Source of the DNA: Patiria miniata
Lineage: Eukaryota; Echinodermata; Asteroidea; Valvatida; Asterinidae
NCBI RefSeq assembly: GCF_015706575.1
Contig: NW_024037056.1
Location: 12,165,176-12,229,175 of the forward strand
Direction of reading: 5' to 3'
DNA: 64,000 nt
Below are positions 1 through 12,600 of the stretch, piece by piece. A program made the translations under genes and the position numbers. Under the pieces are notes generated by a model. That model had not been told where the DNA came from. It worked only from the letters and a program-made list of their open reading frames with translations, and searched no databases. The number at the start of each line of letters is the position of its first letter. The stretch's first letter is position 1.

Positions 1-555
1 AATAGTTATAAACAAAAAGTCTTATATATTTTCAGATGCAGCAGTTTGCACATTTCTTTTAAATGTGTGCAGTCATGCAGTGCACATTTTCCCGAAGTGG
101 AGTACCTGCATATTCCAGCTGAAAAACAAATGCTTGTTACAACCATTATAACTAATTTTAACAATCATTTGCTATCTATATGCTTACCTTTATACCTTCC
201 TAAAACATAAAAATAAAATCATTCATTCATATGCTTGCTGAAATAAATGCTTCACTTTTGCCGTCATGCAAGTGTGGCATACGTTACTGTGCATTTTTTG
301 CTGTCCGCGTGCTGTACCTTGTCATGAAAATAAATGTATACTTTTATACTCAAACGTAAATGGCCATGCTTTAAAATAAAACATTTGCATGAGAAACGTT
401 ACTGCATCATTTTCTTGCTTGCAGTTCAAACTAAAATGTCGTCTATGCCAACTTCTAAATTAATGCAAAAATGTTATTTTCATTTTTTAATTATTATTAT
501 TTTTTTGTGGGCAAATAATGCCGTGCATATGATGCAATGTTTGTAGCGGCCTTGC
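1..555. other. Intron, no feature recognised
   Basis: AT-rich sequence downstream of exon 20 of the minus-strand gene. No exon, RNA gene or inverted repeat is evident. Confidence 0.5.
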
Positions 556-624
556 CTGCTTCAGTTGGTTTCTCAACTTCTGGTTTTTTGGACGGTTTTT
601 CTGGTTCCTTTTTCTTTGGCACTT
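556..624 (-). CDS. Exon 20: 69-nt PEVK repeat exon, GC donor (last in window)
   Basis: Acceptor TCATTTTCAG and donor GAAGCAG|GCAAGG; phase 1 to 1. It encodes EVPKKKEPEKPSKK then PEVEKPTEA (Trp12 is Ser). The gene continues to the left beyond base 1. I see no further exon in bases 1-555. Confidence 0.78.
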
Positions 625-3600
625 CTGAAAATGAATTGAGTTTTAATTAATGACGACAAAATGTTGGATAAACCTGTAGAACGAAAAAAGAGCATCAGGT
701 TAGTTAGTTTGTGTATGTTATGCAAATTAGACTTTCTTTAAATAAATATGTTTACAGCTAACTTTTACAAAGTGCAACTGTTAGTTGGTTTTGAAAAAAA
801 TGTAACTGGCAAGGGCTATATTTATACACGTATTTACTCCCAAAAAACATGCTGTGCATTTCAAGATCTGCAAAGACCAGACACACAAGAAATATTTACA
901 AGCATGTCTTGTATAAAGCCGGACAGAACATAATAAATAAACATAAATTTATAATAAACTAAATGAGCTGACAAACAGTACAGAAATACATTCAGTAAAA
1001 TGATATGCCATCATTCAGAAGACTGTAAGAATGTTGACAATAAAATAAAATAAAAAAATAATAATAAAAAAGAAATTAAAAAATGGCCGGTTTTGTCAAG
1101 CGAGCTCACATGTAAAAAATAAAAGGAAATAAATTATAGCACAAAATACTCTCCCCCACAAAAAAAAATGGAAATGGAAAAAACACAAACAGCATACTTG
1201 TGCATATGTTTTTTCAGCATCTGTAAAATGAATTACAAAAGTTAGTGTTGTTTTCATTTTGACTGATCAGTTTCAAATAATGTGGTGCGCACGATGCAAT
1301 GTCTGTAGACCCTTGCCTGCTTCCTTTGGTTTCTCAACTTCCGGCTTTTTCCACGGTTTCTCCGGTTCCTTTTTCTTGGGCACCTCTGAAAACGAACAAG
1401 TTTATTAACGATGACACAACGTTAGGTTTAGGCCTACAGAACTAAAACAGAGCATTCAGTAAGTTATTATGCAAATTACATGTAGATTAATGCTAATTAA
1501 TATGGTTACAGCTAACAGTTAGAAGGTGCAATTGTGAATTACTTGATGCAATTTGCAAAAGGTTTACATGTATTAATATTTACCAAAACAAAACAAAACA
1601 AAGAAAGGATCAAGAGCATGACTAGTAAAAGGATCAGACATTTATGTTGGCAGACCATGGTTGAACGTCTGATATACATGTATCATAGCATGTAAATTTT
1701 ATGCGACCCCGCATGCCAGCCAATTGGAGTGGTTTTTCAATACTGTGATGTTCTTTCCATCAGTAATGTGGACTAAGCTGTGGATTGGTCAATTTGGATG
1801 CCATGTTTTTATAATACAAAAACAGGTTACGGAAGACCTGATGAAGAAGGCGCCCGCTGAACAGTCAGAATCTCGAGGTCAAGACGCAGTCTTGTTTTGC
1901 ATAATTAATCGCCGAAGCTGCTCTCATATCATAGACCCTTGCTGTGCGCGTAATTTTTTTTTCCTAGGAGGGTTAGGGGCAATGTCATGAATAATTCAGT
2001 GTTTCCTTTGAATCATTGCAAGACTTAGGTTCTCGTTCTATTTTCCCCTTAATTTAAAATTATCTCAGTGATAAATTTGGAGAAAAAAAAACAGCTGATG
2101 AAAATGAGCAGCGACGACGTGGATTCGAACCAGGGATCTTTGTATCCATAGCTCATCTCGCTATCCACTAGGCTACTGTGTGGTAGCTCGACGACAACCG
2201 TTCTTTAAAATGCTTTAATGTATTGTAACTAGTTGAGTAACTAACAACAATGCTGTTGATGTCATTGTCCGTTCTCATGGATAAACATGAATTATTCATG
2301 ACATTGCCCCTAACCCTCCTAGGAATAAAAATTACGCTTGCTGTGCAAGGGGATATTCCATAGACTAGACATGACAAGCACAGACATAAATAGCAAAGTA
2401 CAAGCATGTCAATACATATGATGGGACAGAACATCCAAATAATGACATACAAAATGAGGTACCGGTAACATACTGAGAGACACCACAAGACGTGCCAGCA
2501 TTCAGACGACAGATTGTAGAAAATAAAATTTAAAAAAACTTAAAATATAATAAATGGCAGGTTATGTCATGTTAGCTCACATTTTGTTTTATGATAAATC
2601 ATAGAGCACCAATACATTCCATTCCCCTTAAAGGAAAAATAAAAAGCAAAACAAAAAGGAAGAAAAAAATTACAGACAGCATATTTGTGCATGATTTTTT
2701 TTTTTATTCAGCAGCATCTGTAAAATGAAACACAAGATGAGCATTGTTTTTATTTTTACTAATCCAGCAGATTTACTTTTAACTAGCATGGGAATTTCAT
2801 ACACAGAATCTGTAAAATAAAATGTCAGATTAACGTTGCTTTCATTAAATTTGACATGGTTTTTATCTGTTTCACAAGATGCAGTGCCCACGATGCAATG
2901 TTTGGGGACCCTTGCCTGCTTCCTTTGGTTTCTCAACTTCCGGCTTTTTCCACGGTTTCTCCGGTTCCTTTTTCTTGGGCACCTCTGAAAATGAACAAGT
3001 GTATTAATGATGACATACCTTTAGATTAATGCCTGTGGAACTTCAACAGATCATTCACTTAGTTATTATACATGCATTGTGCAAATTCGATGTACTGTAA
3101 ATAAGTATGGATAGAGATCACTTTGTACAAAGTGCAAGTGACTTTATATTGTGCTCTATTCCCCCACAAAATGCACCTGACAATAAAAAAGCTTCTTTTA
3201 AAATAACCCCCAAAAAACCCAAAATAATAATCAAAATGACTAACGGGAAAAAGAAAATGACTGCAACAATATGTGTACATACATGTATACTCACATACAA
3301 TGGAGATAGAACATCCACTTATGAAATACAAGACATCAAATACAGGGCGAGTAAAAAAAACAAAACCCAAATGTCAGGACTATTGTTTTAGTGAAGTTCT
3401 GCATGTAGCACCTTCAAAATCTAGGATATGAAAGCCCAATTCATAAGCTTTCTTTTAGTACAAGAATCATCGAAATCACTCACGTACTTTTCAAGTTACA
3501 GAATTTTAAACACAACCACCGTTTTAAAGTTCTGTCCACGGATCACAAAAAGGTAAGTGTTCTTTCAGCATTGGGCTTTCATATCCTAGATTTTGAAAGT

Positions 3601-6600
3601 GCTACATGCAGAACTTCACTAAGTCCTGACATTTGGGTTTCGTTTTTTTTTTTTACTCACCCTGTATAAAGGACATGCCAACATGTACAAGACAGAAGGG
3701 TGTGCTGTTCATAAAAGGAATTTTAAAAAAATTTATAATAAAAAAAATGTGGCTTGTGTCATGCTAGCTAACATTTTTTTTTTGTAATATATATCAAGTA
3801 GCACAAAAACATGTATAGTCCAACCCCCCCCCCCATAAAAACAGAAAAAAAGTTGCATGTCTGTGTATGGGCATCTCAAACACAGCATCTGCAAATATCA
3901 TAGTGCAATATTAGCGTTGTTTTATTGCTATTCATCTGTATAAGAAAAAAAAAGCGATGTGCACGATGCAATGTATGTAGACCCTTGCCTGCTTCGGTCG
4001 GTTTGTCAACTTCCGGCTTTTTCAACGGTTTCTCTGGCTCCTTTTTCTTTGGAAATTCTGAAAAGCAGAAATGTACATTAATGACAGCAAAAAGTTAGAG
4101 TTCGGCCTGTGGAACGAAAACAGCTTCAGTTAAGCATGCAAGTATCATGCAAATGAAAGGTGATGAAATAATGATGGTTAATAGCTTACTTTGGCCGGGT
4201 TACATTGTAATACCCCTCCCCCCCCCCCCCCCCCCCCAAAAAGGGTCTGGCTACTGCCACATGTGAAAAAATTAACAAGTTGGCTAGTGGGGCAGATTTG
4301 GGAGAATTGTGCCTTTGATGATACAAGCATGGCATTTGGCACACAGTCAGAGTATGTCTTAAGAAAGATATTTGGCTAAAGGGCCATCGCAGATTTGTCC
4401 TTTGAAAAAATATAGGGCAGAATAACAAGCAATTTCCAAAATTTTCAAAATTCTCTTTATACTAACACAAACATCTCAAATATTCCGAAAACCCCAAAAT
4501 TATCAAGAAACAACAGGTATGCACGTGGTTTTCTCAATCACAGTTTCTGTAATTAAACACACACAAAATTGTTTCTTGTTTATCTGTTTCACATGATGCA
4601 GTGAGTTTGTTTCTGCATTCAGTAGGGGACGTTGAACAATAGAGGACAATAGGGTCCCCACTTCCCGAAGGTCCCCAATTTGGCAATCATGTACAAAACA
4701 TATGGGAGGTCTTCCTAAAAAGTTTAAGTACAAACAAAAAGAGGGACAATAGGGGTCCCCGATTGCAGGCAAATACACACTGGTGTGTGCGCACGATGCA
4801 ATTTTCTTTAACATCCTTGCCTGCTTCAGTTGGTTTATCAACTTCCGGCTTTTTCCACGGTTTTTCAGGCTCCTTTTTCTTAGGCACTTCTGGAAAATGG
4901 AACGTTACGGACGTTGATGAAAAGTTAGCGCCCTGCTTACATGGAACTAAAATAAAAGTCTTCAGAAAGTTACTAGAGAAATTAGAAATTGTTACTGTTA
5001 TAAAGTGTATGATTGTGAATTATTTGGTCCACATGATGCATTTCACATGATGCAATGTTTGTTGTGTGCATCCTTGCCTGCTTCAGTCGGTTTCTCAGGT
5101 TCGGGTTTTTTCCACGGTTTTTCCGGCTCCTTCTTCTTGGGCACTTCTGAAAACAAATTTCATGAATCGTGAAAAAGTTAAAGTGTTCTTCCTATGAAAC
5201 TAAAAAAGTTTCTTTAATTAGTCACAATGCATATTAGAAATTATTTAGTTACAAAATGTATAATCATACATTTCAACCCTACCCCATCCAAAACAAAAAA
5301 ATGAAAACAAAACACATTGACAAAACAAATGTATAGAAAATATATTTAAAAAAAAACCTTAACAGAGCAACAAAAGAATGAGCACAGTTGCAAACTGACA
5401 GACAAAGCAGGCACAAATATGGCACATCAGGCAAAAGGTTTCATACCTGCTGACTTTAAAACAAATTTCTCAGTTCAAAGTTATAATGAAAATGAAAGAA
5501 GAGCATATTTAGATCTATCACATTACAGTGCTAGAATTGCTGTGAAATTGTGACTAAACACTTACCAACAAACGTGCAATAACTATTTTATGACAAATTA
5601 TTAACCAGTTCATGCCGGACGACTTGTGTATACACGCAAAGGTTTTGCGGTATTCGGAACGGATGACGGATAAACACGCAGGGAGTGAGGCCGGAAATAT
5701 CTGTCAGCGACCCGCTCGCAGCAAGCGAGGCCCGAAATATGAGTGTGCTGCCCGAGGGTGATGGCTTCAACCCGCCTGGCTTGAGGTTGAGTGAAAAGTA
5801 ATCCTGCGCCTCGTTCTGTTCTTGTCAAAATAATCCCGGCGTGAACTGGTTAAAAAGTCAAAATGTACCACAACGAACAGAAACGAAAAATAAACAACTA
5901 CACGTTGAGAGGTGTTTTGTAAATTATTTCTGACCTAAACGGGACAGAACAACCACTAATGAAATGCATATTTGCGAAAAAAGCTGCCGTACATACAGGA
6001 CATGAACAGCATGGGCGTCGCCAGGATTTTTTCTAGAGGGGGGCAAAAAAACTTTTTGCCAAAAAAAGCTTGTATTTCTCAACACATTCTCGATTTATCA
6101 GTTTTAGAGGGGGGCACGGACATCCCCCCCCCCCAACTCGTTAAATTTACACCACTTTGTCTTCTCGCCTCTTTTTCTTTTCTTTTCTTTTTTTTTTTGT
6201 TTGCTTTTCCAGGGGGGGCAAGTGCCCCCCCTTGCCCCCCCCCCCCCCACGACGCCCATGCATATCCTTTGAAAAACAAAGTTTCAAATGTGAAATGTTC
6301 CATTTGTTTATTTAAAAGTAAGTGTCGTTCATGCAGATGTGCAAAAACATGAAACACTGCTGCCACACTGACATACACAATGCCTGTAATAAAAGTTTGA
6401 AAGAAATTTTTTTTCTAATGCCATGCATTGCATTTTCATCAATCGCTTTGGAGACTATTGCTGACTTTTCACCTTTCTTGTCTTTGTCGGTCGGTTTAGT
6501 CTCGGCAGGTTTTTTGGTTGGCTCCTCTGGTTTGGGTTTGCTAGGAGCTGTGGAATTTTGAATTTGAAAATCATATTCTAAATTCAAAACGATGGATTTG

Positions 6601-9600
6601 CTTTCATGAAAAGGGAGATGAGACTGATATTTCGTATGACAAAATATTAGCAGTATGTAGCTGAATCTAAGTAGAAAAGTTAATATGCATCAAGATTGTG
6701 TTACAAGAATTAATGCATACATGTATCATGACTTAAGGTTTAAGGTTAAAGATGTAAGGTTAAAGGGCCCATCACAATTCACATCTGGAACAAGTTGCAG
6801 ACATTGTATCGGGTATAAGCTGCAGGATTCTGAACAACTTCCCCGCAATCTTCCCGCAATTCGTGAGTCAAGCAGTTGCTGATGAAAATTTCCCTAGAAT
6901 ACGTCCTGGACAAATGCAGAGATTCTTCTGGAGAAAGTGAATGATTCTACCTGCAACTTGTCCGGAACTCGTCTCGGATGTTAATTGATACGGGCCCTAA
7001 CAATATTTAAAGCTATAGTCCATCATTTGTAATTTGTGCATTTTGTTCGTTTGAAGCAACAAAAGTGTTCAAAATCTAATGAAGGATACTGAACAACTAT
7101 TAACCTGATGAAGTTTCAGCTCAGCTTCAGCTGTATATTCCGAGAAAAACAGCATTCTAGGATCTCAATTTCAAATCAAAAGTTGCTGAATCATGTTTTG
7201 AATTGGGCCTAAATTCAGCATCCAAGACACGTTCTCACTGAGCCGATTGCAGCTGTACGCGATGTCGCGCACTGATCCGACGAATTATAGCAACCGTGCG
7301 TGCGTGTGCGTCGTGCCAATGCTTGCGCGCGCTTCGCCGAATAACAAAACGAACTACTAATGTAAATTTTCCTACGGTGCGTCTTATGACGCACCGTTGG
7401 AAAGGCCTTCTTTCGTTGATTACTTCAAAATGACAGCTTGCCAGAAAGAATAATTTCACTTACTATCTTACAACCAAGTATGTTTTTCAATTGGATTGCT
7501 GCAAATGATGGACTATAGCTTTGATGCATGCATCAAGAATTTGTATATGAATTAATGTATGCTTAGGTGACAATCTGCTCTCCGTAGATAAAGCCGTAGC
7601 TTTAGAATGAGGGAATGTTTGCAATTCTTAATTTACAGGGACCGCGGTTCTCAGATTCGCAGTTATCTGAGCATTACAGCAAATATTTTTAGTGACGCAA
7701 AAGTCACTCTGCATTTGGACTGCTGTGAAGTATGAGCAAGCTATGCAAAACATCCATACTTGACAAATAAAATTCACTTTGAAAGAAAGCATGGTGTATT
7801 TCAAGAATTATGTTTAAGAAAAATCATGTTAGCAGCTGTAGTTTTCTTGCCTTTTTCTTCCACTTCCATGGCAACGGCCTGCTGCAAAGGCTCCTCGACT
7901 TTAGGGGCTTTGCTAGGAACTTCTGTAAATCCATTTCATTCAGGAAAAAATTTAATTAAGAAAAATTGAAATTCTCAGCCAAATCTCATGAAGCTACGTG
8001 GCAGAAAATATCGCTTAGCATATTTTTGTAGTAAGCAGAAATCAGCTGGGTACCAGTCACAAGCAATAGACATCACATGAAACGTTTGGCTGGTAACCAG
8101 TTTTTGCTAAGCAATTATTTTTCACGCTTAGCAATATCTGTGAAATTGGCTCCGGGAATGTTGACAGAAACTGACATAACCAATGGAAAACTGACTTAGC
8201 AGTTTATACAAAAGCTTACATGTACTGTTTCGTTTTTGAATTTGGAATCAAATTTTTTTTTTTTTATTTGTTAAAATTAATGAGCTGTTGGTGTTGTCTT
8301 GCCTTCTGGTTTTTCGGGCGCCGGTCGCTTCGCTGGCTCGTCCTTGGGCTTAGGAGCAGGCTTGCTGGGCAGATCTTGGAGGGAAAATTATGGAAGTTAT
8401 AGACAACATAATGGGAAAGAAAAATGTCCAAACCGGGTATATTAGTTTATTTGGTGCAGTTTTTTATAATTAGAGCTTCAAAGAATCTGCTTTTTGTCAC
8501 ATTTGTGTTGTATAGCATATTACTGGAATTTACATTGTCTTGTGGTTGATTTGTGATTTACTTGTGGCTTGTAAATGACTTGTGGTTTGTGATTGACTTG
8601 TGATTGTCTTGTGATGGCTTGTGATGGCTTGTGATGACTTGTGATGACTTGTGATGACTTGCGATCACTTGTGATTGACTTGTGATGGCTTGCGATTGAC
8701 ATGTGATTGAGTCATGATTGATTTGTGATTGACTTGTAAACTGAGTTATGATTGACTTGCGATTGATTTCTGATGCCTTGCGATGACTTGTGATACACTT
8801 GCACTTAACTCCCTACTAATTTCCGATGACTTAATACAGTTGTGAAAACTCGATGTGAGCACTAACGACAAAATTGGGAACCAACAACAGAAATTGTCCT
8901 CAAAAACAAATAATTCACAAATCGAGTTATCATGAATGTATCCACACCATGCTGACCTGCGAAGCTAAAAATTGGCAATTTTCATTTCAGAATTTGAATA
9001 AAAGCCCCCAGAATCTTACCGTCGACAAAAAGTTCGGCCTCAGACTTAGCCTCCCCTCCAGGCCCCACCACGACAATTTTGTAGTCTCCGCTGTCGCGGG
9101 CCATAGCCCTGGGCATGCGCAGCATGTAAAGGTCGCCCTCTTGAAGTATTTTGATGTTATACGAGGGACGGATTTCCTTGCTGTCTCTGAAAAGCAAAAC
9201 AAACAAAAAAAAAGAATAAAAATGGGTATTTGTGATCAGATCCAACAAAATGGGTCTCAAGTCTTCTTTCCCACTCATTACTTTTTCATATGCATTAGAA
9301 TGAGGATACTCCTCATTTTGATATATCACTCAGTTTCACATCCCGATGAATGTTCAATTTAGGTTTTGCCCTTCACTGACGCAAATTCCACATGATGAAT
9401 GTTGACATTACATTAGTACATTTTATTTTAGACTTTGAAAACCAGGCAGATATAAGTCTCACTGGTTCTTGTGCATTTTGCAAAATCACTGCATACAACG
9501 GACTCACGATTTGTTTTTAAAGTCAGTGCATTGGGAGTGCCACACGGCACTGCATTCACCCCTGATTGTTCCCCCTCCCCTGGTTTCCTGTTCCCTGGTA

Positions 9601-12600
9601 CCCAGCCATTATCAGATTCACTGGTAACCCACCTGTACCAGATGACCTTGGTAACCTTGCCAACGATCCTGCATCTGAACTCCACGGCTTTTCCATTCTC
9701 CACATCCTGGAAAAAAAAAAAAAAATTGTCGCGTCAGTTCAACAAAGTCGTACAAGTTCGTAACTCAATTCTGCAACAAAGTCGTATCTCGCACGAATAC
9801 GCTCCGTGCAACAAGGTCGTATCTTGACATTCAGTGACTTTGTGTGAACATCCGGGTTATTTTACATGAGATACAACCTTTTGACATTCTCAAACTTGAG
9901 TTTCACGTACGGCCGATTTTAGGAGATACGACCTTGTTGCATGGACACGACGAATTGCATTTTGTTCAAGAATTTCCTAACTGTTAGTCTGTTGTTGAGC
10001 AGAAGCAACCCAGCATCTGGGCCTAATTTCATGGCTCTGTTTACCATTAGCGAAAAATCCCTGCTTACTATAGCAGGAAATTCCATGCTTACAATCAGTG
10101 AATTTCAAGTTAGCGCGGATTTTTGGCTTCTGCAACATGCGTACATCCCGTAACTAAGGATTGTGTGCTTACTGGGTTAGCACAGAATTTTTCTGCTAGC
10201 GCGGTTAGCACAAAATTGTGATCGTAAGCACAGAATTCTGTGGTTAGCAGAGCCATGAAATTGGGCCCACGTTTCCAAAATCATCTTAGCAGATTTTGAA
10301 ACATTCTTGATGCTTACCACGTCTTCGAGCGGCTCGGAGAAGACTGGCACCGAATCCTTGACTTTAGGTTTCTCCTGCTCCTCGGGTCCCTTGCTGATCA
10401 GCTCGATCTCCCTGGGCCCACCCATCTCCATCTCCGGCATGAGCAGCTCCAGGGTGCCGAAGTCCGGCCCAAGGTCGATGGTCTCCATGGAAGATGCCGG
10501 GAAGTCAACGTGGACTTTGGCCACCTCTGTCGAGACTTCAAACTTGCGAGGGAAGCGCTTGTCTTTAACTGGGAGGTAAAAAAACAAATGGAAAAATCCA
10601 ATTACGAGAGGATGTATATGCTGGAAATGAAAACACTTTCAAGACTTGCTCATGAAGGAAACTAGACTTGAAATCAAGTCGGTAATTAGCCGGATGTATT
10701 TCACCCACTGTGCACTGGCGTGTACAGATAAAGCATACCGTCCCAGGGTGTACATATAGCGTGCGGACTTGCGGGGACGCTTTGTGCATTTTCTGCCCCG
10801 ATATGCGTGAAGGTCGATACCAATTGACCTATCGCCGTTTGCAAGTTAGCCACGCCCCTTAGACAACCCTATGGAGTTTTTATACACTAAGTTTTGTTTG
10901 TCTCAGATTTTGCTCGTTCCGCATCCATTTGTATATCATGTAATTGGACAATATTTCACAAGTTGCGTTGATGCCATTCTAACGCAATTCTACTGCGATA
11001 GGTCAATTACCGACATGAATAATCTGCTTTTAGCATTCTACACGATGTATGGGGCTTGCTACCAGATTTGGATGGAGCAGTCTGATTGGTTCAGGATCAG
11101 GAGACTACTGAATATTCATGTCACGCCATACAGCTTGCATGTCTTGTGCATAGTTGTTCACGTGTTCAAACATGTACAAAAAAGTTTCTTCTCGTGGTGA
11201 GCGCAACACAACATGGAGCGAATCCCATTGGGGTCAAAAGCTAATTCCTGGGCTGTGACCACCACTGTGATCTGGGTTCGAATCCCGCCTGGGCCATCAT
11301 GTGGATTTGGTTTTCAGTCCCTACCTGATTCCGTGGGTTTTAATTAGAATAGTCTTCTTAGGTTTTCATCCCACCGCTAAAACTGTAATTTCTTCTCACT
11401 GTCTTCTCTCTACAGGTTTCTTCAGGCTTGTGAGCTACAGTGCCTAGGGCGCTTTTGAGGAATCCTTGGTTTCATTTCAAGAAATAATTAATAATAATAA
11501 AAATTAATATTTTCTAGAACAAGTTTTTTCCAAAATGTTGTCCTGGGCAATTCCACGGTTACTCACGTTACATTTTTGATGTACTTTTGAGTTTCCTTGG
11601 GCTGTAATTACCTTTCTGAAAAAGTTTAATAACTGTTATCCCCATGGTAGATAGAGTAGACCTAGACCTACCTAAGCACCAAAGATGACATCCGGAAAAA
11701 TGTGTTATGTATGATAAACAAGACTCACAAAATCAGTTACTCACGTTACAAAAATGTAACGTAAGTAACCCTGGAATTGCCCTCCTGCCCTACCTTCAAA
11801 GTTGACCGTCATGGTGGATGACGCTTTGCCCTTCTCGTTCTCGGCCACCACCTTGTAGATGCCCATATCCTGGGGTGTGACGTTGGACATGTCCAGCACC
11901 AGGATGTAGATCTTGCCCTGCTTGGTGGTGCGCAGGCGGTAGCGGCCCGCGTCCTTCAGCTCCTTGTTGTTGTAGTACCAGACCACCTGACAATGGCAAC
12001 GACATGAACAATGCAGTCAAAATTGCATTAGAGGCAAAATAAAGGGGAAATGACAGTGATGATAACAGAACAATGGAAATGTATTACAAGTTGCTATAAA
12101 AGTTTAATTTTCTCAGAATGTAAACCCTTTGTGTACAATAGCTGCGTATTTTTTTTTTTAACCCTTTCCTTACCATGGGCGACTGTTGTCAACATGTCGA
12201 GAGTCCTCATAAAATTCCATCTTATAATAGTTTATGCGGTGCCCGCTGCTATGTACATCAGATTCGAAACCGGCCAACCGATCCCATTAGCTCGGTGGTG
12301 GAGTGGTAAGACATCTGCACTAGAAAGCAGGGGGTCGTGGGTTCGAGTCCCACCCGAGTGATTTTTTCCAACTTTCATTCGGGAGGTAACACACTGAGTA
12401 TACAGTGTTTAAACGTCGGTGAAGGGCAAAACCTAATTTGATTTATATCACCCCGGCGCAAAAAAAATCCATCTTATAATGAAGTAGACTTGTTGAACAA
12501 AATCGTTGGAAATTTATATTTTTTGACTTGTTTTATTTTTTTGTCTCAAAGGTATTTTAGAATGGGAATAAACATGTGCTTGGTCAGAATGTACGTTTAA

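Larger units (their letters stand above)
556..5146 (-). repeat. Tandemly duplicated exon-intron module (PEVK repeats)
   Basis: Six 69-nt exons lie at 556, 1317, 2916, 3989, 4821 and 5078. Flanking intron bases are shared too: downstream of each donor comes a motif like GACATTGCATCGTGC, and upstream of several exons a related stretch of about 130 bases is recognisable (compare 625-770 with 1386-1530). Removing the inverted-repeat inserts at 1937-2352 and 3343-3664 shortens the two long spacings to about 1.18 kb and 0.75 kb, nearer the basic module of about 760 bp. Confidence 0.75.

Noticed and set aside
8982-9329. Reading exon 11 upstream to Met 9329 as a separate small protein
   Set aside because: The frame before 9186 is intron; TTTTCAG marks the acceptor and the phase joins exactly to exon 10.
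12291-12360. A functional tRNA-Ser(AGA) gene
   Set aside because: The acceptor stem is imperfect, the long variable arm of tRNA-Ser is missing, and the segment lies inside a SINE with A tail and target duplication.
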